Shown: positions 32,801 through 46,995, numbered from the stretch's first letter. The stretch: 64,000 nucleotides of DNA from Cavia porcellus (GCF_034190915.1 NW_026947503.1:18632532-18696531), one strand, 5' to 3'. Translations and numbers: made by a program. Notes: generated by a model from the sequence alone, not told the origin.

Positions 32801-34970
32801 GTATCCAAAGAGGTAGACCTAAAGAAAGTGTTCAAGTGATTTGTTAGGACTTGACCCTTCAAATCTGAAGAGCTCAAGGACTGTGACATCAAAAAAGAAC
32901 AAAAGCCTAGGGTACTTAAGCCAAGAATCCTCTTTCCTGTCTCTCGCAGATATTCCTGAGAATGTCTAAGTGTGTGGAATGGACATTTGAACTTCAGGAG
33001 TATATGTCAATTCAGTCTTCATGGAAGTAAATAATCAATGTATGTGGCCCCAGCAATCCACTAGGATTTGAGGAGTGGCATGTTCCAGATGACTGACTGT
33101 TGTTCTCATTGAATTCACTTTTACTTCTGAGTCTGTCTTGTACCCAACTGTCAAGTTCAATAAACACACAAATCCATGCATGAATAAATGAACTTATTCA
33201 CTGCATGATTTCTAGTTAATTTTTTATGATGGAGTTGATGTCTGAGAAGTGTCTTCTAACTTCCTTCAAATATATTGCAGTCGCAGACCCAGATCCACTT
33301 CCCGTGTAAGCTGTGTCTTCTAGAACCTAAACACATCTGCACTAATGCAGATACTTTGAGATGTGAGCAAAGTGATAATGCTAACAAATAGGAGATCATT
33401 GAAACAGAACATGTCATTATACTGTCATGAGAAACAAAGATATGAACACTTGCCAGGTGAGAGCAGGAGGGATCATTTGATGAAAGTTAGGCTTCATTGC
33501 CAATAGGTAAATAAATGAATCTCGCTTTAGTCATCCCTCACTTCACTCATGAGTGATGAGTGAACACGGAAAGCAAATTCCTTTTTGATTGCTTCCCAGT
33601 CTATCAGAGCATAATCTCTTTGATACTTCAATGGTTTATAATCCACATTTTGTACTTTTTGATGTGTTCTTGTGATCTAGACACTGCACCTGATTTATCA
33701 TCTTAGTCTCCCCTATAAATTGAGTTCACAATACTCCTGTTGGAATTCACCTATATCAAATGAACACTTCAATAAGATGTTCCTGTTTCATTTTCAGCTG
33801 ATTTAAACCAGCAGCTGGTCTCCAATTTGCAAGTTGAATTTTCCTGCTTTAAAATGCCACAGCCACAAACTAATATAAAATTTTCTTTTCTTAATTCTCC
33901 AAGGATTTGCTATCTCGCAAGGCGGGTTGAGGAAAGGAACACTCATATTTATTTCTTGAAGGGGTGGAAAATTATCCTCCCTTAAAAATGGAGAACAATT
34001 TCAAGTGATGCGCATGCATGTGTAAATTTAAACTGCATATGTACACCCAGAATAAAATCACACAAGGCAAGATGATTATGTTTTATAATTGAAGGTTTTG
34101 CATTGAATGCATTTCCCCACGTCATATTTATGACATGTAAAATACCAAAATCCAGAAAGACTGCATAAGTAGACAAGTCATAAAAAGAACACATTTTAAT
34201 ATAGTAACAATGTAAACAGCAAGAAGTTTCTCTGTCATTTTTAATGTGCTATATATTAAGTCACCTAAAGAATAATGCACAGCATTATTTCTAGATTAAA
34301 TTATTTGTATTTAACAAATCAAAATTTAAATATAAAGAGTCATCATCAAATAGACAAGTGAGAGTTTTAATTTCTTTACCATGACATGTTGAATAAAAAG
34401 ATGTCTGTTTAATACAGTTATTAGGACTTAAGGGACTTCATTGTCCTCTTCACAGCTATGTGGAGAACAACACAGAACATCAGTGCCCATCTCTGCAGGT
34501 GGTAGGCTAGGGCATCAGTAACAACAGAATGGACAACTTCAATAGCAGTGTGTGATGCAACTAAGCCTGTCTTACTGGGATCATTGGCACGGGAAAATGT
34601 TAGATTTATGTCTCACAGTCTTTGTGTCAAGGAAAGAAGTAAATCACTCACAGATTTTTCTGAACAAACAAAGGTAGATCACTGGAATATAAAGGTCACT
34701 GGAGTAATAGTTAATGTTGGTTGGCTTAACCTTTTAAAATGTCTTTTTTTCTCAGAATTGAGTCTGATATTTTGCTTAAGCACAACACAACTTCTAGGTT
34801 CTGGATATGTCAGCTGGTAATCACAGAGAAGAAGACTTTTTAAGTACTTTTATTTCCTAGATTATAAACAGAAAAAAATTTTGTAGGTCTTCTTAAAGTT
34901 TCTACAACTTCTGCTATTCCATTGAAGTAATAGAAACTCACTTTTTTCCTCTATTAAAATATTTTCTGAT
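32801..34970. other. AT-rich spacer
   Basis: No gene or named repeat could be supported. Confidence 0.5.
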
Positions 34971-35048
34971 TCCAGGGTATATAGTTCAATGGTTAAACGC
35001 TTGCCTAGTGCCAGTGAGGTCCTAAATTTTATACTCAGCACTGCAAAA
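34971..35048 (+). mobile_element. ID-like SINE, old
   Basis: tccagggtatatagttcaat ... aacgcttgcctagtgccag ... followed by an A-rich end shows a decayed A box and anticodon arm of the tRNA-Ala SINE type. Confidence 0.65.
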
Positions 35049-36539
35049 AGTAACTTAAAATCATTCTACAGATAGATAAAAAATATTGCCAAACTCCAAC
35101 AATTATTTTGTGTGAGTACAGATACAGATATATATCTAGACATGTTTCTTAAAAAGATTTTACACTAAAACTTGAATTATTTTATACATACAAATGTTTT
35201 AACCCAACCACCTGCATTTTCATCATGTTTCATAATTATAATTCATTGTATTTTTAAGAACAAAAGGAAAGGCCATTGAGACCTGGTCCTTATTTTCCAA
35301 ATTAAGCATATTTCCACTGAATAATGAGAACTGGATTTACGGAGGACACTGGGCAGGTTGTGCTGCTGTGAATAACTAAAGCAAAAAGGAAGATAAAGTG
35401 GATTTCTTGAAAGTTGTTAACACCACCAAGAAGAGGTGAGGTCACCTAGAAGGCCTGGGGAAGAGCCTTCTTCAGCACTTTGTCAATGCATTCTAGAAAT
35501 AACTGTCCCAGAGGACAGAAGTGATAGCTCAACATTGGAGAGGGAATATGCAATGACTTTGTAACCTTGGTGGGATGACAGCCTTCCCCCTCTAGCTCTC
35601 TTTCCCCAGCTGCCCCATGTCCAGCTGAGTCTGCGTCACCTCCATCTGTATTGGAGCCCCAGAGCTAAACTGCAAAATGTAACCAGCCAGATGTCAATAA
35701 AACTGGCACAAATTCCAGCACAACTGTTGTCACTCACTAGATTTAAGTAATTAGATGTTGCATCAAATGATGCCTCATGAAAGGTCTCAAATCAGAATCA
35801 TCAAGCTGGAAAACATTAACTTATTACTTTAGTATTTTGAATTTATTCACATAACTTTTTCTTTTATTCAGAATGCAAACTGTACTTGCCATAATGATCC
35901 AGGAACAGAGTCTTCTATAGTGAAAAACCTTAATTCTGTGATCTTGAGGGAAAGTGTTCAATCTAAACCAATCCCATTCCTAATTTGGACAGATCCCTTG
36001 GATAACCATCACTCCATGGACTTCGGTGACAAATAAAATTCCCTTATTCGGAGCCTGGGCTCAATAAGGAAATTTTATTTTTCTTCCTTGTATTCCCAAA
36101 GTAAAGTACTCAGACCCAAGTTAGCTATAAACTGGAAAGTATTAAGTATCACCTTAAATTATTGCTCTGCCCTTTATTAAAGTAGCTTAACAAAATATCT
36201 ACATACAAGCAAGGCTTGCAAAGACTATCTAAAATATGAAGAACAGAAATATTTGGAAATGAAGAGTTGAAGAAACTGCTTGGTACTGTCAAATAATTTT
36301 AATGTTCTAAAATTGTTAATATAGAATTTAAAATCTAACGTCTTGGAACATTATGTTTGATAGTCACATGATAGGGCTTAAACATTATTAGCATCATGAC
36401 CTTGCACTAGATCACATCCTTGCATGCAATCAGAGATAATGATTCTGATATATGTGAAATGATTAGCAAATATTTTTTTACAATTAACTGCAGTATATAT
36501 TTAAGGCATCACTGATCCAAATTTTCTTCTAAAAATAGG
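35049..36539. other. Spacer
   Basis: The segment 35560-35720 is less AT-rich and holds an AATAAA, which might be an old LTR end, but it cannot be named. No gene was found. Confidence 0.4.
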
Positions 36540-36750
36540 ATATAGTCAAACATATATACATTTAAAAATATATACAATAAATTAAAATTTATTTAAAATA
36601 TCTACATTTAAAATATATACAATTTAAAAATATATACAATATATACTTAAAATATACACAATAAAATATTATTTAAAATTTAAAAATTTATACAATACAT
36701 ATAATAAATATTTATATATACAATTTAAAAATATATACAATAAATTATTA
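36540..36750. repeat. AT-rich minisatellite
   Basis: Diverged copies of a unit containing tttaaaaatatatacaata recur at about 36560, 36625, 36640, 36690 and 36725. The sequence is almost wholly A/T. Confidence 0.8.
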
Positions 36751-36816
36751 TGTAGAGTTCTTATAGAAATAAAACTTTTAATCTTTGTTTGTAAAAGGTA
36801 TAAATGTTTCTATAAT

Positions 36817-37182
36817 TGTTGTCATCAACAAATTCAGAACAGGATGCTATAAGGACGAGACAAGGCAGAGCATGAAATCTTTTCAGCACCAAGACTTACA
36901 CCATCCACACATTTGCACCAGATGCTCTGAGAACTTTGACCACTGATGTTTGCTCACTTCTCCTCACATGCTGTCCCTTACCTGACCCCCTTACAGGTCG
37001 CCTTACCTGATTTCCTCATTGGACTTCGCACCCCATCCCTTTCCAAGCTTTATAAAAAGCCTGTTTTTCTTTGTTCCTAATGGGCAGTCTTCACCGATTA
37101 TTTCCCTGCACCAGGTATATTAAATTTGGGGCCTCATTGTCTTCAAGGAAGGCTCACATGGTCTCTGACTTGTGTCATTCAT
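36817..37182 (+). repeat. Probable solo LTR
   Basis: A less AT-rich block carries a TATA box (tataaaaag at 37050-37058) and an ATTAAA poly(A)-type signal about 70 bp later (near 37118), followed by a U5-like end. This promoter-to-signal layout is that of a retroviral LTR on the plus strand. The start (tgttgtcatc) and end are estimates, and no internal region adjoins. Confidence 0.5.
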
Positions 37183-39165
37183 TAAAATAAGGAATAATCT
37201 AACATAAGAAAACTCATAAATATTTAACTTTTTGGCTAGTGTATTCGAGTAAATTAGAAAAATAGTGTTTAGGTAAAGACCCTACTTATATGCATTTTTG
37301 CAAATATATATAGACATACTCTTTTAAGTTACCCTGTATTATTAGTATTAATAATTTAACATGCTAAACAGCATATTATTTCCAATGCAAAACAACCTTC
37401 CTTATACATCAAATATGGGTAATACTAAACTATTTCTCTGGCTCTTCTACTTCATTACTATTCTCTTTGTAGTCCCATGCAAGTTCCTAAAGCTACTGCA
37501 GGAAGCACCTCAATTTCAATGGCTTGAAATAACATTCAGTTAAGAGGGACAGAAGTCTGGAATTGAGGTGCTGACAGAACTGAACACTGTGAAATCTCTT
37601 CTTGTTTCTATTGCTTCTAGAAAGCCTCCCCTTCCTGGCTGGTAGCTTTGGCATTCTATCTATGCTTCTGTCATCACGTGATCTTCCTTTGTGTGTCTAG
37701 TTCTCTTCTTTTCATATGGTCCTGAATCAATCGATTTGGTTTCCTCCTGTAATTTCTACAGTCATCTAATTTAACCAATAAAACCTCCAAACACACAGTT
37801 TCAGAATGATACTGCATTCTGAGTTTGTGGTAGGCATGTGCTCTTTCACCCACTGCAACAACCTTCTACAGACTGGTACCAGAGTGATGCTATGGAAAGG
37901 GAGATGGTCTGCTGCTTGTCTCCTGGAGAACCATCAGTAAGGTTGACTCTGATAAATGATAGCTTCAAACAGACACCAAGTAAGTGGAGAAAACTAGTAA
38001 ATAGTGCTTTCAGAAATGGATCCACTATTGACATAGGAACACATAATGCACTGAATGAAATACTTTACTCTTCCAGCAGTTATCTTAGTCTGTTTGTGTG
38101 TATGTGTATGCACTTATTCACAAACACATTAGCATCTAAATTATATACCAATCACTGCTTAATTGTAACACAAAATTAGAGAAAGACATTTCTTAAAATT
38201 CTCTTGCCAAATTTTTTTTCTAGTTATTTGTTTTAACAATAAAGTACTAATAATTTCTTCTTAGTCTAGGAAACTGAATAACACATAAAAATAAGGAATA
38301 AAGGAAAATATGATATATGTCAAATCTAACAATGTATATCTTTGTGAAATAACCTCTATAGCAATCAGAAAATAGGTAATATTATAGAATTGCCCGTTGC
38401 TCTTAATTTGCTTCTAGGAAAATATAATTTTGTTATTTAATTTTATAATGACTAAATGTATCTAAGTTTTGCTTTTTGAATCCAGAGATAAAAATCTGAA
38501 TTTCATGTATCTGTTTATAAAAATTCCTTATGTTTATGTAAGCATTTAATAAATATTAATAAGTAATATATGCATCAAGTTATTTTCACACAGTTAAGAC
38601 TTCGGTAAAAACACACATTTGTGAGGCATTTACGAGAAACCAAGTATGTAAAATACAAAATTTGGAAACAATTTCAGTGGCTACTGAATCCAATAGCCAA
38701 CATTGTTCTTCTCAAGGCTTTTTAGGGGCTTAACTTAACAGTTGTTTGAAGACATAGGGGAAGACTCTCTGAGTAATAGACAAACACATTAGAGCTGAGA
38801 AGAATAATGCCCTGTTGTTGAACTCTCCCTGAGAAGGTTGCCCTGTGTGACATCTCTCCCTCAGACTCCCTGCAGATGTGGCCCCTGAAATGATGACAGG
38901 CAGCTCTTCTGACTGAGTGAATCAAATGTAATTGTGCCTGAATAAGCATCTTTATTCGGTTCTTGATGTTTAACACACAATTTGTGGATGACAGTCACTT
39001 TACAAAATGTGTGCTGTTGTTTATTTGAATGTGGAAGAAAGTAAGCAAAGCATTAAAAAACTCAGTACATTGTGCCAAATACATTCTTAGAATAACTAGA
39101 CTGCCACTGATTGCTGACTACATCTTTATGAAACTAAATAACTTTTTAAAAATTAATCTTTCAGG
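37183..39165. other. Spacer with an ancient repeat
   Basis: The segment 37480-37790 (gaagtctggaattgaggtg ... ctgtcatcacgtgatcttcc) resembles an ancient mammalian interspersed repeat that I cannot name with confidence. The rest is AT-rich with no gene. Confidence 0.35.
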
Positions 39166-39366
39166 TCCAGGCCTGGGAGCACAAACCTGTAATCCTATTT
39201 AGAGGGCTGAGGCAGGAGAATTACATGTTCAAATCCAGCCTGGACACTTAAGCAACTTAATGAGCCTCTGCTTCAATGTAATAAATAGATACATTAATTA
39301 AAAAGGGCTGAGGAAGTAGCTCAGTGCAAAGGTCTTGCATTAAATTCTCAATATTGCTCAAAAAAT
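39166..39366 (+). mobile_element. Composite B1-ID SINE (B1-dID type)
   Basis: The left half is a 7SL-type monomer (gcctgggagcacaaacctgt, gagggctgaggcaggagaat, ccagcctggacacttaagca). An A-rich linker then leads to an ID-like tRNA half (gggctgaggaagtagctcag ... aaggtcttgcattaaattct). Dimeric B1+ID SINEs are known from several rodent families and are absent as a class from mouse and rat, so this is the best lineage clue in the window. Confidence 0.82.
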
Positions 39367-41734
39367 TCAGTTCTAAATGTGTACTTTATTTTCTCTACAT
39401 TACCCAGAAGCAATTAAGTAAACTGATATAAAATTAGGAAGTATTAATTATAAGAGAACTTGACATATGGGTCAGCACAGAAAATGGTTATTATATTATT
39501 CAAGAAAAAATTTTCTACACATTACAGGTTAATTAGAAGAAATAATATAAGGCTTCATAATTATTTAGTAGTTTACTTGGTTAACTCATAAGTAGGAATT
39601 CATGGCAGCCTAAATTAGAGTCAGGAAGAGCTAGATAAGAGAAAAAATAGCATACACCTAGTTAAGAGCAAATTCAAAACATGGAATTAGTTATGTTTAG
39701 AAATGAAAACAGAAATGTTCTTATGCAAAGTATGGTAGGATCAGAATGGAAAAACAAGGACCCTGCCTCCCAGGAAGGAGGCTCTTCTGCAGCATGTGCT
39801 AAGTTAGCTGGCAGCTCCTCTCTGCCTCCCTGATTGAGTGTTGAGCAACATTATAAATGCAAAACATTCAATTCCTTTGACTTAGTTTCTTTTGAAAGGA
39901 GCAGGGTAACTGACTTTCCTGTGCTCTGCTCATTCATATAGGAGAAAGACAAAGAAGACAATTTGGACTTCCATTCAGAATGCTCCTTGTGGCAGGAGCT
40001 AATCCTCCTTTAATTTCCAATGAATACTCTCCTAACTTCATCCTTTTGTTCATTATGTTACCGAATTTGTGAAACCATGAGCTCAATTTGTACAAATTAA
40101 CTGCCTTGATTATAACCTTCAGATGGATTTTACACATATGCTGCATTTAAAAAATATTTAATAATATAATTCTTTTAGAACGTAAATTCGTATTTTTGTA
40201 GTAGTGTTTGCTTTTGTTGCTAAGAAATTGTCTCACTTTAAAAATGAATGTATCAACATCACGAATTTAAAAACTGCTGTATTCTTGAAGTCCGTATCTT
40301 TATTCCCAGATTTCACAGGAGGAACGAAAGCATGGGTTAATATCAACTGCCTTTATTCATCTATAAATTGTTTCTTTCACTGTCCTTGATCTTTCATCAA
40401 AACGTTCCATTTGCTGAGTAAAAGAATTAACAGTTGAAAAAATGATGATGAATAAAAGATTTGAATAAAACAATATATGAAGGAATTGAGATATAACTTG
40501 TGAAAATTACGAGGTTTTGAAATTTACTCATTTCCTGAGATAGTCAATTCTATTAGCAGCATAGTTATGACTAACTCATGGACAAAATCGCAAGAATATA
40601 GTCAGAAATAATATCAAAACATTGTGATTTTCAATCAGTGAGGTTTTTATGAACAGATGTTTGTGTTACAAGTATTACATTATAATATTTGTTCTTGAAG
40701 AACTGATTGCAAAGATATTTCTTTATCTGTGGAAAAAAATTAAACTATGTGTTCTTTATCTCATATACCAAAATTCCCAAAAGGAAGACTCGGGAAAGAG
40801 ACATCAAACAATTATGGAATCATTTTAAAAACTGAATGCTTTATTCTATCTTCCTTTAAGCCAGGTATTTAAGAAAAAGACAGAGTTTTTATGTATCCAA
40901 GTTATTTTTTTAAAGAATAGACCAAAAGAAAATATGAAAAAAGCTTTAAGTAATTTTTTAAAAGAAAATATTATTCAGATTACAGACAATGAAAGAATGA
41001 TTGTCATTTCTTTAATTGGTAATCTACATGTACCTAAATTGGCCTAGACATGTACTACTCTTGTAATTATCTTTAATTACTGGTTTACAAAATTAAATAC
41101 ATTGACATTGTTTTTTAAGAATATGTAGAAATAATGCCAATCTCAATATTCAATTACCAATTTTAATCTAAATTAATATTTTCAATTCTTGAATTTTTAT
41201 AGAAATTTATGATTTTCTATCAACATTTATAATTACAGTTTTGTTATTCAAGTCAAAAGCAAAAAGATTAATAGGCAAGAAACAAAACATTGTTGATAAA
41301 GATGTTCAAGTAGTTTTCTAGTGCCCTGTTTTATTCTCTTTATTAAGTCATGAAACTGCCACACATTACTTGACAGCCAAGTAACACATAATCATGAAAA
41401 TAACACAGAGGAGAAAGTTAAACAAAGAGGATTTGAGCAACCATCAGACATACTATAAGGCAGGATTGAGGGTCAGGGCTATGCACAAAGGGTGCTGTGA
41501 CTGAAGTGGGTGTGTTTTTCCAAAATGCATGTTGGAACATAATTCTATTTCATTATATTAAGAAGCCTGCCTAGAAGTGATTGTCATTTAGTATTCAGTC
41601 CACACGAATGGAATTGCTTTTCTTATAAAGAAGGTTTAACACAGTATGTTTTTTCACTTTTCCTTCTATCTATTCTACTATGTATGGACAAAAGATTTGC
41701 TCATTCTGGGGGAAGCTGTTCAAGGCATCAAGTT
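39367..41734. other. AT-rich spacer
   Basis: No gene or recognised repeat was found over about 2.4 kb. Confidence 0.5.
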
Positions 41735-41890
41735 GAAAAAAAGAGAGAATCTCTCACCAGACACAAAGCTCATTAGTATTTTGATTTTTGAACCTCCCAG
41801 CCTTCACAACTGTGAGTAATACACACAATGTCTTTCAATTAGTCAGTCTAAGGTGTTTTGTCATAATACCAGGAAAACACTGAAGGAGAA
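41735..41890 (+). repeat. Ancient MLT1-like LTR fragment
   Basis: The series ttgatttttgaacctcccag, ccttcacaactgtgagtaat, tcagtctaaggtgttttgtc matches the 3' part of MLT1-class MaLR LTRs. It is short and diverged. Confidence 0.6.
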
Positions 41891-42166
41891 GGGGTTAGTT
41901 CCACTTTTATACACAGAAGCGTGATTGTGGAAGTCTCAAGTTCTTTATCTCAATTGCCTTTATCATGCCTGTAAGCAATCTCCTGGAGAGGCTGGTCTAC
42001 ACTTCCATGCAGAAGACTGGAGATTATTTTTTGTGGAAAACTTAATGATTCTTTGAAAATTTTCCAGTTTGTTGGCTTCTAGCAATGTCAAAGGTGCATA
42101 ACCTTTATCTGCATATACACAGTTTCCAAAAAATTTTTGAGTTTTTCTCTTAATGAATACCAAAGA

Positions 42167-42261
42167 GGGCTGGGGATTTAGCTCAGCGGCATAAACACCT
42201 GCCTTAGAAACAGGCAGTCGTGAATTTGATTTCCGGTACCAGAAAAAAAGGAAAAAAAAAA
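42167..42261 (+). mobile_element. tRNA-Ala-derived ID-like SINE
   Basis: It starts gggctggggatttagctcag and runs to an A-rich tail (gaaaaaaaaaaa). A perfect 15-bp target duplication, aatgaataccaaaga, lies at 42152-42166 and 42262-42276. The anticodon loop has changed from that of the 54148 copy. Confidence 0.95.
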
Positions 42262-42276
42262 AATGAATACCAAAGA

Positions 42277-44219
42277 AACAATGGATGTGTGAGAAAATAT
42301 ATGAAAAAGGAGCAAAACAGGAAAAAATCATAAGAAATCAAAATAATGCATAATATAAAAGGAAACATCAAAAATAATAGTAAATGATACGCTTTTCAAG
42401 GTGAGATATTATCGTCATGATAGTAAGGTATAATTCTACTTAAGAAATAATGCATGATAAAAATAATACAAATGTAAAAATATCCTAGATAAAAGAAAAT
42501 CAGACATTTAAATATAGCAGGCATTCTTATATATGCTTTACATTAATGATACCTTCACAGTTTGATCTCTAAAACAACTTTATGAGGTATAATTGCCATA
42601 AGTTCAACGTTTCAAATGAAGGAAATGAGATATATAACAACTAAATAACTTCCTGTGGTTTATACTGTAAGATGTAGAGTCATAATTCAAGATGAACGCT
42701 CAAGTTAGATTCAACTAGTGAACTGTGGAAAGGAAGAAATGGCAAATAAAATCTGTCAGGCTAGTCTGAGAGTTTGCACGTAAATCAGGCAAAATTTCAG
42801 ATTATCAGCAGTTCTTGATACTGAGCCAACTATGGCAGATTGCATCCACTGAATTTTTCTTCAATCATTTGCTGTTATAACTTAGTAACAAACTCCAGAA
42901 CTATGGCATGTTTATCTCACCATGCTTTAACATGGATCTCCATGGTCACTTTAACTAAAGTAATGGTATTTTATGTGCTTCTGGGTAATATATAATATTA
43001 ACTCAAACCAAGATACTCTACTTTTTGTCAACAAATGTGTTAGATTTCTCTCCATCAACAATCAATATTCCAGTGAACACTCTACGTATACTACAATTGT
43101 ACTCAATTATGACACTATCTGCCTGGAGTCAGAAACATGCCCAGCACAGTAACAGCTCAGTCCCACAAAACTGCCTTCCACTTAGGAAGCCAATCTTAAA
43201 TCTTAGGTTTTGACTTCAGCTTCTAATTTGCTGGCTATGAATTAGGAGATCCCAAAATGTAAAACTCAAGCTTCATTAAGCTGTTGTTCTGACTCATTTA
43301 TAGAACACAAGGCCACACTAAAAATGTACACCTCAAACAAGAAATGTACAGGACAATATATACAGTAGGGGTGAAGAGCTTCTGTTATTTCTCTAAGCAT
43401 TTTGTCAACCAGTTAAGTGTTCAAGCAATGTGAAAGCTCTCTGAACCTCATCCTTTTGGACTTCATTACACAGGCAGGATTGATTCAGTCACTATCCACT
43501 CATCAAACTTAACCTCCATCCTTTTTTTCCCTTTCTTGAAGACTGATGTAGTGGTAGGGTTGAATATTCAAATTTCTAATTTCATGTTTGGTTTCCTGAC
43601 AACTTGACTTGACCCACACTTCGTCTCTCCAGGAACTAACCATCAGCCATTCATTTCCAAAGAGAAGGACCCATCACTTAGGGGATCCCATGAGTTTTAG
43701 AAGTTCTGTCAGGAAATGAAAATGAAGACCAAATACACATCTTTTATTATGAATCACAATACTGTGTATAAATCTATCTGTCATATTGCTTGCATACAAT
43801 GCTGTTTATATGAAATGTCTATTTTGTTTATTTTACTTAGGACGTTATGACATAAGTGAATTTTTAGATTCTCAACCGAATCTTTTTTTTTTATCTCCAG
43901 CTTTCCTATGTTAGTGTATATATATATATAATATTACACTGCATTAGTTTTCCCTAAAATGTTTATCTCTTTGTCCCAAATTGTAATAAACAGTTAGCCA
44001 AACATATCTAATAGATATTCTATCCAAAAAATAAGTAATGAATAACTGTTTTACTGAATAAATAACCACTATGAATAATGCTAAAATGAAATATTCATTA
44101 ACCTATATTAACCAAGAAGTATTAGAACACATCAATTTTATTACATGCTGTAAAATGAATAAAAATATGAAATGAGCAAATATAGTCACAGTGTTTTAAA
44201 ACAATCATTTTATATTACT
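42277..44219. other. AT-rich spacer
   Basis: No gene was found. A short TA tract lies at 43917-43931. Confidence 0.5.
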
Positions 44220-44627
44220 CTAAATTATTGGTGGCAATGTAAAGTAGCACAGACATTATGGAAATCAATGTAGAGAGTCATCAAAAAATTAAAAATAGAG
44301 GACTGAGGGTATAACTCTGCAGGCCCAAGGAACCATCTGGCAAACAAATTTCAATTTCTGGAACAAAAACTCAAAAACAACACAAAACTCAAAATAGAAA
44401 TTTTATTCAATCCTAGTATTCTGTTGTAGGTACTTAAAAAAATTAATGACAAGATATTACAGTTAAATGTGCATATTCCTTGTTTATAGCAGCACAACTC
44501 ATAACAGGTAAAACTTGGAAGTAGCATTTATGACTATCAACAGATGAATTGATAATATAATGTGTTATTTATACAAAATGAAATACTACTCTATCATGAA
44601 GAAACTTGAGTCTTGTGAAAAAAAAAA
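44220..44627 (+). mobile_element. Old L1 3' region, left part (split)
   Basis: The order gtggcaatgtaaagtagcac, gaaatcaatgtagagagtca, cacaactcataacaggtaaa, gaaatactactctatcatga is that of an old L1 3' end. It breaks off in an A-rich stretch at about 44627. Its continuation (cataatattaagtcc, caaacttaaatatcacag) appears at 53550 onward. A SINE sits inside it at 44299-44380. Confidence 0.75.
44299..44380 (+). mobile_element. ID-like SINE inside old L1
   Basis: gaggactgagggtataactct ... followed by an aac-rich tail is a diverged tRNA-type SINE between two parts of the old L1 3' end. Confidence 0.65.
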
Positions 44628-46957
44628 ATGGGTGCCAGGCACACTTTTGCTGCACGATGCATGCCACATCAGACTGTTGTGTGCTGCTGCCTGCTGCGAT
44701 CAGCCATCTCTTGGACAAGGTACTGCTGTTGATGTTTGACTCCCACTCTCCCTGCCAAAACATTGAATTGCAGTGGATTAACCATACTGGGCTGATAGAA
44801 GAATCAATAAACCCTTACCCAAACAGAAGATTTCAGCAGGCTCGAGTCAATGAGGTGAGTTTGCCCTGAAACAGAGGTCCTCAGAAGGTAAATATGAGCA
44901 CTAGCAAAACTCCCTCCAACTGTAAGATCTTAGAGAGCTCGGCAAGGGTGTAGGTGACTCCTTCCTGCACACAGAAAACATCAGGCACATTGAAGAGGGT
45001 GCCAATAAGGGCTCCCCCAAACTGAAGAAAATTAAAAGGGCTTACGACACACCTAGTGACACAGTAGCATCTCAGTAGAAACAAACACTACAGACAGGGA
45101 GATCAGGTCAATAACCTGAAGATATAACAACTGCAGGAATGAAGAGCTGACTTACATCAATACTTGTAGGCTAGTCAGAATATAAAGAATATAACACTCA
45201 CCTAACAGGACAAGCAGAAAGAATTCAGATGACTGGCCCTCCTCTTCATAGTGATACTCAATAATCAGAGAAATCAGACAGTAGAAACGTAAGATACACA
45301 CTACAGACAATTGTGACTATTGGGATTGAAAAAACCCACATATTAGCTCAAAAAATGAAAACACCAAAATGAAAGAGCAAAATACAATCTCAAACCTATC
45401 ATCCACCAGGAGCAACACAGGAACAGTGAAATAGAGGAATTTAAAAGTCATACACCAGAAATTTCTGCAAAGATAGCAAATGAAATAAAGAAACAACCCT
45501 ATGAGGCTATAGAGGAAATCAAATTAGAAATAATTTATGAAAAAAAAACAGAAATAACAACCTTAGTAATTGGGCTGTAGAGCATAGCTAGAGAAGAATT
45601 GGATTAAAAAATGCATAAGATGAGAAATTGATTGAAACCTTGAATTAACAATGTAGAAAACAAGCAGAATCCAGGAAACAAATTCAAGGAGATATTTAAC
45701 AAACAAAAAATTCTTTGAAAGCTAGCAAAACTGTTTAAATGAACCTGAGGGTAGAATTTTGGACCTTGACAGGGTTACAGTTAGTGATCCGGAAAGGGCA
45801 AAACTTTTAAAAACAACAAGGTAGCATGAAATGACAATTCAGCAGCTTCAAGAAATACCAAGAGAAACAATATTAGATTAATAGGCATAAGTGAAGATGC
45901 AGGAGTCAATGCGAATGAGATTGGTAAACTATTCACAGAAGAAATAGCATAATATTTCCCAAACATGGAAAACTCTGATATGCAGATAAGTGAAGCAGAT
46001 AGACTGTCAAACAGTCACAACCAACATAAATCTACACCCAGGCACATAATAGTTAAAATGTCAGACATACAGCATAAAAACAGAATGCTAAAAGCTGTTA
46101 GAGAACAGACACAACTCATCTATCAAGGAAAATTCATTAGAATCATGGCAGACTTTTCAGCACAAACCTTCAAGTTAAGATGAGCTTGGAGTAAAGTATT
46201 TCAAGCTCTAAAAGAAAATGACTTCCATCCCAGACTGATGTATCCAGCAAAACTGTCTTATACATTTAATGGAGTAACACAATACTTCCATGATGAAGAA
46301 CAGCCGAAGAAATTCATGTTCACTGAACCAATGCTAGAAAGAATATTGAATGACATACCAGAGACAAAAAAAAGATCACAATGTTCAGAACAGCAATAGA
46401 AAGAAACCACTACGCAGTGCAAGAAATTAAACAAGGGGAAAAAGCAGAACGCAAACAACAGGAATATAACATGCCAAAGTTGAATCAGTACATATCAGTG
46501 ATATCCATAAATGTAATGGCCTCAATTCACCTATCAAAAGAAATAGGTTGGAAGAATGGATCAAGAAACAGGATTCCACAATGAGCTATATGGAAGAAAC
46601 ACATCTGATATCAAAAGGAAAGTCGTAGATTAAAAGTCAAAGTATGAAAAACAGCATTTCAGGCAAAGGGAACAACAACAACAAAAAAGCAGTGGTAGCT
46701 ATTTTGTTTGCAGACAAAGTGAACCTTTAACCTAAAATGATTAAAATAAATAAATAAGGCCACTACATACTTGATAGTGGAAAATTTCAAGAGGAAGAAC
46801 AAAAAATTATAAATATAAATGCACCAAATACAGGAGAACTTAACTATATAAGACAAACACTAATGGACATGAAGAACAAAATACACAAGAACATAATTGT
46901 AGTAGGGGTCCTTAACACCCCACTGTCATAGAGAGATAGATCAACTAGTCAAAAATT

Positions 46958-46995
<38 letters not shown>

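Noticed and set aside
36540..36750. CRISPR-like array
   Set aside because: The repeats are diverged, purely A/T and without regular unique spacers. This is a minisatellite in a mammalian genome.
37838..38179. 113-codon frame as a possible gene
   Set aside because: No recognised motif; the end is low in complexity and hydrophobic, consistent with chance.
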